Assembly (NCBI GenBank): GCA_002778785.1 | Contig: PEZS01000011.1 | Location: 511,079-575,078, forward strand | Source: Bdellovibrionales bacterium CG10_big_fil_rev_8_21_14_0_10_45_34 | GTDB taxonomy: Bacteria; Bdellovibrionota; Bdellovibrionia; Bdellovibrionales; 1-14-0-10-45-34 | Length of the DNA: 64,000 nucleotides | Direction of reading: 5' to 3' | Shown here: in pieces, positions 42,789-50,963 of the stretch | How the letters are laid out: the number at the start of each line of letters is the position of its first letter | How positions within the stretch are numbered: position 1 is the stretch's first letter | Notes under the pieces: generated by a model | Seen by the model: only the letters and a program-made list of their open reading frames with translations | Told to the model about the DNA's origin: nothing | Database searches by the model: none | Made by a program: the position numbers and the translations under genes

Positions 42789-43610
42789 CTACGCCTGCGC
42801 AACCTTCTGTTTGCGCCAAAATCCCACTAAAAAAAATCCCAAGACCAATACAGTAACAGCCCCGGCCGCTCTCATAATATTGAAAGCATAAAAGGCATAC
42901 CCTCTTTGCGCAGGATCATAATGAAAACAAAACAAGAGTATTTTGTCAGCAACTGATCCCACCTTCCCTTCGGAGGCCTCTACGAGCGAAAGCCTTAACA
43001 AAGTCTCAGGAAAAGCGATCCCAAAAAGCGTTCTTGAAATCACACCACTTGGAGTGACAACAAATGCCGCGGCCCCGTGAGCCCATTGCTGCCCGATAGG
43101 GTCCCACTTGTACTTGAATCCGACCTGAGAGGCTAGAGCTTTAACGTGATCCTCTTTGCCAACGAGAAAGTTCCAGCCCTCCGCTGAGTCGGCTCGTCCG
43201 TAGGCCTTCAAGTAGTTCTCTTTTTTCTTTGCTGCAAGCTCGGGTGTTTCATTCGGATCAATGCTCACAGTCACTAAATTAAACTGCTCGCCAACGTTCC
43301 ATTTCAGTTCTTTAAGGCCCTCAAGTAGGCCATTGAGATGAAAGTTACACAAGTTAGGACAAGAATAATATACGAGAGACAAAAGCGTCGGTTTGGTGCC
43401 ATCAAAGTACTGTCCTAATGTCACCTGGCGGCCGCGGTCGTCGGTAAACTGGAGATTGCGATCAATTGTTTCTCCAAGACGCTCTTCGATTCCGATATCT
43501 TCGATCGCAGCCGGCTTTTCGCTCGCAGCTTTTTGTCCTGACCATGGCAAACCCTGAGCAAAACTCGTGGTCGCCGGAAGCATGAACATAAAAGCCATAA
43601 GTTGGAGCAT
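42789..43610 (-). CDS. SCO1/SenC-type copper chaperone
   Basis: A 273-residue thioredoxin-fold copper-binding protein for CuA assembly. The motif CPNLC (CxxxC) is in YSCPNLCNFHLNGLLEG, and a histidine ligand is available in QWAHGAAAFVVTP. N-terminal signal anchor (LMAFMFMLPATTSF) and a C-terminal membrane helix (MRAAGAVTVLVLGFFLVGFWR), which most SCO proteins lack, so it appears anchored at both ends or cleaved at the first. It lies between a cytochrome c gene and coxB, with nine bases before coxB. Confidence 0.9.
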   Translation of the reverse strand: MLQLMAFMFMLPATTSFAQGLPWSGQKAASEKPAAIEDIGIEERLGETIDRNLQFTDDRGRQVTLGQYFDGTKPTLLSLVYYSCPNLCNFHLNGLLEGLKELKWNVGEQFNLVTVSIDPNETPELAAKKKENYLKAYGRADSAEGWNFLVGKEDHVKALASQVGFKYKWDPIGQQWAHGAAAFVVTPSGVISRTLFGIAFPETLLRLSLVEASEGKVGSVADKILLFCFHYDPAQRGYAFYAFNIMRAAGAVTVLVLGFFLVGFWRKQKVAQA

Positions 43611-43628
43611 GCAGATTCCTAAGGAAGT

Positions 43629-44147
43629 TTAGTACATTCCAGATTTCATAAATTGTTTTACATCACCGGGCGATACTTTTTCGGACGGCACTTTGCCATC
43701 AATATAGTTCCCCTTGAGATAATGTGTCAGTGCCCACTTCGCTTCAAATGAAAATCGGTCAAATCGGTGCTCAGGCACACTCGCTAGGCCGCGAGGATTT
43801 GCGATGAGCCAGTATGTGTCTAGCAGAGGTAAGCCGCCCTCTGCTCCGCCGCTCAGAAACTTCTGCCTGACAGCATCGACTCCCGCGCCACTTACCGTAT
43901 GACAGTTCTGACAGTTAACCTGGTAAAGACCCGATCCCAAATCCGTGAGTTCTTTTGAGCCACCCGCCCAAATCACAAAACGATCTAAAGATTCACCTTT
44001 TGGAAACTTTGCCTGCGCCTCGAGCCTTTCGATATCGATTGGGCCCGGATTGCTGCCAATCACAAAAATGAAGAAGATTGGCGTGATAATCAGACTAAGT
44101 AGGAAGATGAGCTTCCCGGTAGCGTTACTGAGATCTTTGGTGGGCAT
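43629..44147 (-). CDS. Membrane-anchored cytochrome c
   Basis: A 172-residue protein with one N-terminal membrane helix (about residues 12-32) and a single heme-binding site CQNCHTVSGAG (CxxCH near residue 79). A likely axial methionine lies in the late FMKSGMY end, though others exist. It is the first gene of the minus-strand oxidase operon, suggesting that it donates electrons to the oxidase or takes part in its assembly. AGGAAAGAG precedes the ATG by several bases. It is not a familiar named family. Confidence 0.8.
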   Translation of the reverse strand: MPTKDLSNATGKLIFLLSLIITPIFFIFVIGSNPGPIDIERLEAQAKFPKGESLDRFVIWAGGSKELTDLGSGLYQVNCQNCHTVSGAGVDAVRQKFLSGGAEGGLPLLDTYWLIANPRGLASVPEHRFDRFSFEAKWALTHYLKGNYIDGKVPSEKVSPGDVKQFMKSGMY

Positions 44148-44189
44148 GTTTTGCTCTTTCCTAGTTGTCGAAAGCTAATTGATACTGAC

Positions 44190-44948
44190 TTAAAATTCTT
44201 TATTTTCGGTCAAAAAGTCAAAAAATAATTGGTTGTCTTTTAACCACTGCTTACTTTGACGAAAATTCGGACAGTGCTGTTCTACCAGATTCCAGAAATT
44301 TCTGGAGTGATTCATTTCTTTAAGGTGGGCAAGTTCGTGAACAATTACGTAGTCCGAGACGCTGGGATGGGCCGCCACCAACCGCCAATTAAGCTCTACC
44401 TGACCCTTCGACGAACAGCTTCCCCATCTCGTCTTATAATCACGAAACTTCAAGGTCGCAGGTTCTAGGCCTGTCTTCTCAGAAATTGTTGATGCGCGCA
44501 GCGATAAATAATTTGATCCAGCCTCTTTATAGTAGGAGCGCAGAAGTTTTCTCAAAGAATCTTCATCGAAACGCGACGTGTGAATCGTAAAACCTTCACT
44601 CGAACACTTTTGCATTTGTCCGCGCGCGAATTTATGTGGCACAATTCGCACAGGCAATTCTTCGCCCAACCAAGGGAGGGTTGTCAAATCTGTCAGTGAA
44701 AACCTTTTTAGCTGAGAAATTCTCACAGCAGACTCGATGAGCTTTTTCTGTATCCAAGACCTGCTTTCTTCAAGAAATTGCACTATCTCGGCGCTCGTGG
44801 TTCTTTGGGCCACATTTACCGAGACATTTCCTGTATGATGCACAGTAACAAAAAGCCTCGGGCGGCGCCGTCTTCGGCTGACCTTAACCTTTTGGTTGCT
44901 CCACTCGATGATTTCAAGGTTCGCCATATATTTAGTCATTGAACCCAT
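44190..44948 (-). CDS. YgjP/DUF45-family metal-dependent hydrolase
   Basis: A 252-residue zinc-peptidase-like protein of the YgjP (M48/DUF45, SprT-related) group. The zinc motif is HELAHLKEMNHS (HExxH) near residues 200-211, followed by FWNLVEQHCPNF, and the upstream region WGSCSSKGQVELNWRL is the family hallmark. I place the start at 44948, where AAGGCGG is five bases upstream of an ATG; the frame is open 18 bp further to a TTG. It is divergent from the SRP RNA gene. Physiological substrate unknown. Confidence 0.85.
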   Translation of the reverse strand: MGSMTKYMANLEIIEWSNQKVKVSRRRRRPRLFVTVHHTGNVSVNVAQRTTSAEIVQFLEESRSWIQKKLIESAVRISQLKRFSLTDLTTLPWLGEELPVRIVPHKFARGQMQKCSSEGFTIHTSRFDEDSLRKLLRSYYKEAGSNYLSLRASTISEKTGLEPATLKFRDYKTRWGSCSSKGQVELNWRLVAAHPSVSDYVIVHELAHLKEMNHSRNFWNLVEQHCPNFRQSKQWLKDNQLFFDFLTENKEF

Positions 44949-44958
44949 AAAATCCGCC

Positions 44959-44987
44959 TTGATCAAGCATCTGCGAGTGTTTATCGT
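44959..44987 (+). promoter_or_regulatory. Promoter candidate for the SRP RNA gene
   Basis: TTGATC (44959-44964) and TATCGT (44982-44987), each matching the sigma70 consensus at 4 of 6 positions, are exactly 17 bp apart. The predicted start at about 44994 agrees with the 5' end expected for the SRP RNA. Confidence 0.5.
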
Positions 44988-44995
44988 TCAGTCCT

Positions 44996-45097
44996 TGAGG
45001 TCAGGCCCCATACGAGAGCGTGGGTAATTAATCCCGCCAGGTCTGAAAAGAAGCAACGGTCGTTATCGACCTCTGCGTTATGGGTTTCCTGGCCACC
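44996..45097 (+). ncRNA. ffs: Small bacterial SRP RNA (4.5S RNA)
   Basis: The conserved domain IV hairpin is GCCAGGTCTGAAAAGAAGCA (from 45036) followed by ACGG, matching the canonical GTCAGGTCCGGAAGGAAGCAGC with a GAAA tetraloop closed by U-A. The long helix is supported: GGTCAGG (44999-45005) pairs with CCTGGCC (45088-45094), CCCATA with TATGGG, and CGAGAG with CTCTGCG on the way down. A T6 run at 45098-45103 ends it, consistent with intrinsic termination. The RNA binds Ffh for membrane-protein targeting. Placement directly before dnaX is a known arrangement for this RNA in other bacteria. Confidence 0.93.
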
Positions 45098-45114
45098 TTT
45101 TTTGGGGAACCAAC

Positions 45115-46854
45115 ATGGCCTACCAAGTGATCGCCAGAAAATGGCGTCCGAAAAATTTTAGCCAGCTCGTAGGTCACGAATCTATCCGAACGACTCTCAT
45201 CAATTCACTCAAAAACGATCGGCTGCCGCACGCTCTACTATTTTCTGGATCAAGAGGTGTCGGAAAAACATCCACCGCGCGCATCCTCGCCAAAATTTTA
45301 AGGTGCACAGATCTTCACGATTACACTCCTTGTGAAAATTGCCAAAACTGCAAAGAGATTACAAGTGGTTCTAGTCTTGACGTGGTTGAGCTTGATGGCG
45401 CAAGCAACAATGGTGTGGATGCTATTCGAGAGCTTATCGAGACATCTCGATTTATGCCCTCAAGTGGCTCTCGAAAAGTTTATATAATTGACGAAGTTCA
45501 TATGCTCTCAACAAGTGCATTTAATGCACTTTTAAAAACGCTCGAAGAGCCGCCCGCACATGTTGTTTTTATTTTTGCCACAACAGAGCCTCACAAAATT
45601 CCGCTCACGATACTCTCGCGCTGCCAACGCTTTGAATTCGGCAGGATTCGTGTCAAAGAAACTTATGAACACCTAAAAGAAATCGCCAAGCAAGAAGGCA
45701 TTCAGTTTGAAGAGTCTGCCCTTTGGAGCATTGCCCAGGCCGGAGACGGCTCTATGAGAGACAGTCAAAGCCTGCTTGATCAAGCCGCCTCTTTTAGTGA
45801 GAGCCAGCTAACTACAAAGCTTGTATCAGACATGTTGGGTGTTGCGCCCCGCGAGCAGATTCGCGCCCTTATTTCGGCGATCCTCAACAGAGACGTAAAT
45901 GCAGGCATAAGCCTCATTGCGCAATTTGACCGCCAGGCCTTTGATAACAAACGTATCGTTGATGAGCTACTAGTAAACCTTCGCGACATGGCAGTCTTAA
46001 AGATATCACCTCATTCGGATTGGCTTGATCTGTCTGATGAAGACCAAGCTTGCTTGACACAAATGTCGTCATTGGTGAGCTCCGAAGAAATTCAGTTTTT
46101 ATTCGATGTTGCTCTTAAAGGGGCACAAGATATTGCTCGCACTCATGTTCCGCGCATGGCGTTTGAAATGCTCTTATTAAAAATGATAAGCGCTCCAAAG
46201 GTTGCCGACATCGGAGCCTTGCTCAGAGGTGCTCAAACATTAGCCATATCTCAAGATCCCGTGACTATAGCCGATTCTCAGAAACAAGAGGCTAATTTTA
46301 CAAGCCCACCTCCTTTGCATGACGACAAGAACAGCTTTAGGAAACCATCTCCTTCAATTTTAAACAAAAACCCCGTGAGCTCTCAGAACGCGCCTACAAG
46401 TAAAAGTCATAACTCTCGCCCAACACCAAAGCAGATATCTTTAGATGGTCATCTTGAAGAAGGATGGTTTTCTTTAGTTGCCGAAATAAAAAGAGACCAC
46501 CCATTTTGGGCTGCGAAGTTAGAACACCTGAGCGCTTTAGAACTTTTGGATGGCCGTTTAAAGCTGGGCGCTAAAGCTAGCCACTCATTTTTGTCTCAGC
46601 AGCTTTCGACACCCAAAACCACTCAGGCCCTTAGAGACTTACTGAAAACTTACGGAATTGTTGTAAGCCATATCGAGATCGCTACGGTATCGGCACATAC
46701 GCAGACTCCCGTAAAAGCCCCTAAAGAAGTTCAACGGGGTCAGGCTCAAAAACAAGAGGCTGAAATCTTAGAAAAAATTAACCAGGATCCACTAGTGAAA
46801 AAATCAAAGGCATTATTTAATGGTGAAATTCAAATTACAAAGGAGAACCGATGA
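45115..46854 (+). CDS. dnaX: DNA polymerase III subunit gamma/tau
   Basis: A 579-residue clamp-loader ATPase. It starts AYQVIARKWRPKNFSQLVGHE, and has Walker A (SGSRGVGKTSTARI), the four-Cys zinc site C..C..C..C in CTDLHDYTPCENCQNCKEI, Walker B and sensor region YIIDEVHMLSTSAFNALLKT, the SRC motif in LSRCQRFEF, and a Pro/Ser/Lys-rich linker before a C-terminal tau-like domain (ERLK LGAKASHSFLSQQL-like). I saw no canonical A6G frameshift site, so whether a short gamma form is made is open. It begins directly after the SRP RNA and is followed by ybaB with an ATGA overlap. Confidence 0.95.
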   Translation: MAYQVIARKWRPKNFSQLVGHESIRTTLINSLKNDRLPHALLFSGSRGVGKTSTARILAKILRCTDLHDYTPCENCQNCKEITSGSSLDVVELDGASNNGVDAIRELIETSRFMPSSGSRKVYIIDEVHMLSTSAFNALLKTLEEPPAHVVFIFATTEPHKIPLTILSRCQRFEFGRIRVKETYEHLKEIAKQEGIQFEESALWSIAQAGDGSMRDSQSLLDQAASFSESQLTTKLVSDMLGVAPREQIRALISAILNRDVNAGISLIAQFDRQAFDNKRIVDELLVNLRDMAVLKISPHSDWLDLSDEDQACLTQMSSLVSSEEIQFLFDVALKGAQDIARTHVPRMAFEMLLLKMISAPKVADIGALLRGAQTLAISQDPVTIADSQKQEANFTSPPPLHDDKNSFRKPSPSILNKNPVSSQNAPTSKSHNSRPTPKQISLDGHLEEGWFSLVAEIKRDHPFWAAKLEHLSALELLDGRLKLGAKASHSFLSQQLSTPKTTQALRDLLKTYGIVVSHIEIATVSAHTQTPVKAPKEVQRGQAQKQEAEILEKINQDPLVKKSKALFNGEIQITKENR

Positions 46855-47174
46855 AAGGCTTTCCCGGCGGAATGCAGCAGTTCATCAAGCAAGCAAACCA
46901 AATGCAAAGTCGCATTCAGAAGCTGCAGGAGCAGCTGGAGACGAAAGAGTACGCGGGAACGGCGGGAGGAGGCTCTGTTTCGGCCATTGCCACCGGTAAG
47001 CTTGATGTCAAAAGCATAACAATTAAACCCGAGGTCCTCGAAGCAGCAGATACGGAAATGGTTCAAGATCTTGTGATGATCGCTGTTAATGAGGCCCTCA
47101 AACTGGCCAAAGCTGAGCGAGATGCAGAAATGCAGAAAACCACTGGCGGAATGGGGATCCCAGGGATTTTCTAG
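46851..47174 (+). CDS. ybaB: YbaB/EbfC-family nucleoid-associated protein
   Basis: A 107-residue small DNA-binding protein. Its helix MQQFIKQANQMQSRIQKLQEQL, the GGGSVSAIATGKLDVKSITI strand pattern and the LVMIAVNEALKLAKAE helix are typical of the family, which forms dimeric tweezers on DNA. AAGGAG lies five bases before the ATG, which overlaps the dnaX stop. The order dnaX-ybaB-recR is a widely conserved operon. Confidence 0.93.
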   Translation: MKGFPGGMQQFIKQANQMQSRIQKLQEQLETKEYAGTAGGGSVSAIATGKLDVKSITIKPEVLEAADTEMVQDLVMIAVNEALKLAKAERDAEMQKTTGGMGIPGIF

Positions 47175-47204
47175 TCGTTTTTTTGCGATGAGAATCCCCA
47201 TCAT

Positions 47205-47822
47205 ATGAGCCAACAAATACCTACTCTTCAAAGACTTATTAGTGAACTCTCGAGGCTGCCGGGCATTGGTGAGAAAACCGCTGAGCGGCTTTGCTATTTT
47301 ATCTTAAAGACTGGATCTGAATATTCAGATCGTCTCAAGCAAGCTCTTAGCGATGTTCAAATCAACGTAAAGACCTGTCAAATATGTTACTCGTACACGG
47401 ACCTTGAGGAGATATGCCATATCTGCCGAAACCCCGACCGCGACCTCCACTCAATTTGCGTCGTCGAGCAAGCCTCTGATATTTTTCGAATTGAGTCTGC
47501 GGGAGCCTTCAAAGGGCAGTATCATGTTCTTCAGGGCGCGCTCTCTCCACTTGATGGCGTTTTAGCTGAGGACCTTCGAGTAAAGGAACTTTTTGAAAGA
47601 CTCGATGAAGCTATCGTTGCCGAAGCACCTATTAAAGAGATTATTCTTGCGCTAGATGCCGATATTGAGGGCGACACAACGGCTCTCTACTTGGCGAAAA
47701 TGCTTGAAGGTAGAGGCGTGCGCTTAACAAGAATTGCGCATGGTGTTCCATTTGGAACGAATATAGATTATATTGATCAACGAACACTTTGTCGGGCTCT
47801 TGAAAATAGGGTGGAGATTTAA
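47205..47822 (+). CDS. recR: Recombination mediator RecR
   Basis: A 205-residue protein with a helix-hairpin-helix near the N-terminus (LSRLPGIGEKTAERLCYFIL), a C4 zinc site C..C....C..C in CQICYSYTDLEEICHICRNP, then a Toprim domain (ICVVEQASDIFRIE to LALDADIEGDTTALYLAKML) and the C-terminal RIAHGVPFGTNIDYIDQRTL. RecR with RecF/RecO loads RecA on gapped DNA. It follows ybaB by 30 bases. Length and motif set are standard. Confidence 0.96.
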   Translation: MSQQIPTLQRLISELSRLPGIGEKTAERLCYFILKTGSEYSDRLKQALSDVQINVKTCQICYSYTDLEEICHICRNPDRDLHSICVVEQASDIFRIESAGAFKGQYHVLQGALSPLDGVLAEDLRVKELFERLDEAIVAEAPIKEIILALDADIEGDTTALYLAKMLEGRGVRLTRIAHGVPFGTNIDYIDQRTLCRALENRVEI

Positions 47823-47883
47823 GCCCCTCTAGCGCCACCAAGAATCATTTGCACGATTGCCTATTGAATGAAAGTCTAAAGCC

Positions 47884-48474
47884 ATGTCTGTCGTGAATTA
47901 CAACGCCAAAGAAATCCACTGCAAAATAGTTTATTACGGTCCTTCATTGGGCGGCAAAACTACGAATGTTCAGTGGATTTACCAAAAAACCAATCCCGAC
48001 AAAAAAAGCGAGATGCGGTTTTTACCTACAGAAAACGAACGAACTCTTTTTTTTGATTTCTTGCCTTTAGAAATTGGTAAGGTTCAAGATTTTACAACTC
48101 GGTTTCATTTGTACTCTGTGCCTGGGCAAATCGTTTATGACTCTAGCCGAAAGCTAGTCATGAAAGGCCTAGACGGTGTGATCTTTGTAGCTGACTCGCA
48201 AAGAGAGCGCATGGATGAAAATGTTGAGGCTCTAAAAAATCTTGAAACAAATTTGAAGCAGCAAGGATACGACATTCACCAAATTCCGTTGGTGTTCCAA
48301 TACAACAAGCGAGACCTACCAAATGCGCTTCCGATTAGTGAGCTACGCTCAAAGCTAAACCGTTTCAATGCCCCGGAACTTGAGGCCGTCGCCAGCGAAG
48401 GCAGCGGCGTGTTTGACACCCTCAAGATCATTTCAAAGAAAATATTAAATGTCCTTAAGGGCGGCGAAATCTAG
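47884..48474 (+). CDS. mglA: MglA-type small GTPase
   Basis: A 196-residue Ras-like GTPase of the MglA family, which sets polarity for gliding motility in Myxococcus and prey invasion or polarity in Bdellovibrio. P-loop YYGPSLGGKTTN, Switch region with the family's FFDFLPLEIG, G3 in VPGQIVYDSSRK (Gln in the usual place), G4 NKRD in FQYNKRDLP. Length matches MglA. No mglB gene is adjacent in the window, so its GAP partner must lie elsewhere. 61 bases after recR. Confidence 0.92.
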   Translation: MSVVNYNAKEIHCKIVYYGPSLGGKTTNVQWIYQKTNPDKKSEMRFLPTENERTLFFDFLPLEIGKVQDFTTRFHLYSVPGQIVYDSSRKLVMKGLDGVIFVADSQRERMDENVEALKNLETNLKQQGYDIHQIPLVFQYNKRDLPNALPISELRSKLNRFNAPELEAVASEGSGVFDTLKIISKKILNVLKGGEI

Positions 48475-48509
48475 GATCTTTTGCTTTTGCGGGGATTTGA
48501 TCTTAAAAC

Positions 48510-49508
48510 GTGATTACTATGGGCGTAGTCGAAGAAATTCTCCTATATAAAAAGCAAAATGGCTTTCAGATCTTGGCGCACTACTATGAAGAGGGTGATA
48601 TCCAAGACATCGCCGATGAGATTGGCGATAGCTTGTTTTTAGCCCAAAAAGGCTCTCAGTCTGACAAGCAAAACATCATTTTGGCTGGCGTTGTTTTCAT
48701 GGGCGAAAGCGTGAAGCTGTTGGCCCCCCACAAGCGAGTCTTTGTGCCCGATGTGAATGCGGGGTGCAGCCTAGTTCATGGATCGCCAGAAGTTAAGTTT
48801 CGGAAGTGGCGCGAAAGTTTTGAAGATGCGATTTGTGTTACCTACATTAATAGCAGCGTTAAGGTAAAGGCTTTATCAGACATCATCTGTACCTCTAGTA
48901 ACGCAGAAAAAATCATCGCAAGCATTCCATCAGGTAAAAAAGTGCTATTTGCTCCTGATCAAAACTTGGGCCGTTATCTTATTAAAAAAACAGGTCGTGA
49001 AATGGAGCTTTGGCCGGGCAGCTGCGAAGTTCACGTTCTTTTTCACGCAAAAGAACTCGATAAACTTATAAGGCAGAATCCGGAGGCCGTCGTGATTGCT
49101 CATCCGGAGTGCAATGACGGAATTCTTTCTCTTTCGCATGTAATTGGCTCGACGTCACGACTCCTTGAAGAGGTTCGGTCCAATCCTGCAAAGAAGTTTA
49201 TAGTTGCTACAGAAGAAGGCATTCTACATCAAATGAAAAAGGTTCGCCCAGATGCTGAGCTGATACAGGCGCCTACTGAGGCGGGCTGTGGCTGCAATCA
49301 GTGCCCTTATATGAAGCTCAATACCTTAGAGAAAATCCTGAGAATACTGAAAGAGGGTGTTTCGAGTGCTGCCGGCACTCAAAAGTTGCTTCCCGAAGAG
49401 ATCTTTATAGAGACTGAATATTTTGAAAAGGCGAATTTGGCACTTGAGCGAATGATGAAAGTTTCTCGCGGCGAGCCGATTGATTGGAACTCTGGTATCT
49501 CAATTTGA
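48510..49508 (+). CDS. nadA: Quinolinate synthase
   Basis: A 332-residue [4Fe-4S] enzyme that condenses iminoaspartate with DHAP for NAD synthesis. Cluster cysteines: C86 in DVNAGCSLV, C172 in WPGSCEVHV, and C265 in AGCGCNQCPYMKLN. Other motifs: AHYYEEGDIQDIADEIGDS, VTYINSSVKVKALSD, APDQNLGRYL and IAHPECNDGILSLSHVIGSTSRLL. GTG start at 48510; an in-frame ATG at 48519 is an alternative, and neither has a strong ribosome-binding site. No nadB or nadC is adjacent. Confidence 0.95.
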   Translation: MITMGVVEEILLYKKQNGFQILAHYYEEGDIQDIADEIGDSLFLAQKGSQSDKQNIILAGVVFMGESVKLLAPHKRVFVPDVNAGCSLVHGSPEVKFRKWRESFEDAICVTYINSSVKVKALSDIICTSSNAEKIIASIPSGKKVLFAPDQNLGRYLIKKTGREMELWPGSCEVHVLFHAKELDKLIRQNPEAVVIAHPECNDGILSLSHVIGSTSRLLEEVRSNPAKKFIVATEEGILHQMKKVRPDAELIQAPTEAGCGCNQCPYMKLNTLEKILRILKEGVSSAAGTQKLLPEEIFIETEYFEKANLALERMMKVSRGEPIDWNSGISI

Positions 49509-49701
49509 TACTGACGCGGAGTTCAGGAATTCCCTTAAACTTTGGTCCCGCCAGACCGAAACAACCTTAACACGTTCTTTTGCTACAAGCTTTAGGCCAG
49601 CAGTCTCTTTGAGTGCGTGCTTAAATGTGAATACTTAAAGAACTATGGCCGACCCGTACGCTGTTGAATGGATATGTAAGAGGTTTTAGAAGGAGCGTAG
49701 A

Positions 49702-50082
49702 ATGATAAAGAAGTCCAATCGAGTTTCTACACGAAAAGAAATCGAAGGAATAAACGTAAGCAATCTAACAGCACTTGATAAGTTTGCAGTCATTTCAAGA
49801 AAGGCTAAACTTGTCGATGCTTCGTCGACGGGATTTCTACTTTTGGTGGACAGAAAAGACATCGTTCCAAAAGCTCTCAGGCAAACCCTCACCTTAGAAT
49901 CTATTGAGGGTGAACCTATTATGCTGACCATTTCAGAAATGGATCTAGAAATTGACGGGCTCGTTACTCGAACTAAATTCCTAGGAAAAGGCATTTTTGA
50001 AGTAGCCATTGATTTTTCGTTTGATGCTCCTGAGTATTGGCGTGAATGCCTATTGGATCTATTACCCTCTCCTCAAAGATAG
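49702..50082 (+). CDS. PilZ-like domain protein
   Basis: A 126-residue protein with a pattern like PilZ: an N-terminal basic stretch with R in NRVSTRKE, later KLVDASSTGFLLLV (the D.S..G motif), a beta-rich body LTLESIEGEPIMLTISEMDLEI, and IFEVAIDFSFD at the end. The full RxxxR is not cleanly present, so c-di-GMP binding is uncertain. GGAG lies several bases before the ATG (AGAAGGAGCGTAGA at 49687-49700). A solitary gene following a 193-bp gap after nadA. The family assignment is tentative. Confidence 0.5.
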   Translation: MIKKSNRVSTRKEIEGINVSNLTALDKFAVISRKAKLVDASSTGFLLLVDRKDIVPKALRQTLTLESIEGEPIMLTISEMDLEIDGLVTRTKFLGKGIFEVAIDFSFDAPEYWRECLLDLLPSPQR

Positions 50083-50144
50083 GATTTTAAATTTCAAACA
50101 TGCGCTTGATTTGACGCCCTTGAGCATCTACATTCGGCTGCATT

Positions 50145-50840
50145 GTGGTGGATTTACTAGAAATATTTAAAACTCCGATCGAGCTGAGGCCTGACCACTG
50201 GGAAGACGTTGTCTTGAAGGCCCTCCCCTCACGACTTTACCACCTGTTAGATCAAACTGCCGCTCAAGGCCCTGATGGATGGCCCTACTTGAGAGTCGGC
50301 TTTGTGGAGAGCTCTGGCGTCTCAGCATCTGGAAGCACGCAGACTGGTGAATCAGCAACTCAACTTTTTGAATGGCTTTCAGCAAGAGGCATAGGTCTTT
50401 GGGTCGACCCGCTGAACAGCAATACTGCAGATACTTCTTATCTCATCACTTACGGTATGGTCTTAAACTTTTGCCTTAATGGCGAACTAAAACTGAAAGA
50501 CTCGTCAGCCCCGTTGGCTGAAGAGTTTACCCTCGATGGTGGAGCCCCAATTCATTGTGGCCCCCCATCACATGAGTACCTACCAAAGACAGCTCAAAAG
50601 ATTTTGCGTGCGTTTTTGCAAGATCAGGGCGTTCTTATGCCTAAAATACTTATGATAAGTGAGAATAAGAAAGACTACGATTTGTGTTTTTCGCTCGAGT
50701 CTTTAGGGAGCCCTCCGAAAACTGAACATCAGGGAATTTTAGAAGCTATTTCGTGGTTTCTACCCACGCACTATCGGCTAGCACTCATATCGGAGCAGGG
50801 GCTGCCTCGGTTTTTTACTTTGGGTGACGACGCCAATTGA
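50145..50840 (+). CDS. Conserved hypothetical protein
   Basis: A 231-residue protein with no recognised domain from sequence. The first part has a basic-free, Gly/Ser-rich segment; the C-terminal region from about 150 (KILRAFLQDQGVLMPKILMISEN to YDLCFSLESLG) faintly resembles the SseB C-terminal fold. It starts with GTG GTG and no clear ribosome-binding site, so the true start could be within the first 30 codons. No signal peptide or membrane helix. Convergent with the YceI gene; a weak hairpin (50857-50872) lies between them. Confidence 0.45.
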   Translation: MVDLLEIFKTPIELRPDHWEDVVLKALPSRLYHLLDQTAAQGPDGWPYLRVGFVESSGVSASGSTQTGESATQLFEWLSARGIGLWVDPLNSNTADTSYLITYGMVLNFCLNGELKLKDSSAPLAEEFTLDGGAPIHCGPPSHEYLPKTAQKILRAFLQDQGVLMPKILMISENKKDYDLCFSLESLGSPPKTEHQGILEAISWFLPTHYRLALISEQGLPRFFTLGDDAN

Positions 50841-50963
50841 GTGCAACAGTGAATAGAGGTCAATAGAGACCTGGCCGTAATTACGAAAATCTCAGTCTCA
50901 AGAGCCGCTATCACTTAGGACACTGAAGATTCAAGCTAGGAGCAATCGGACATCTAAATGCCT

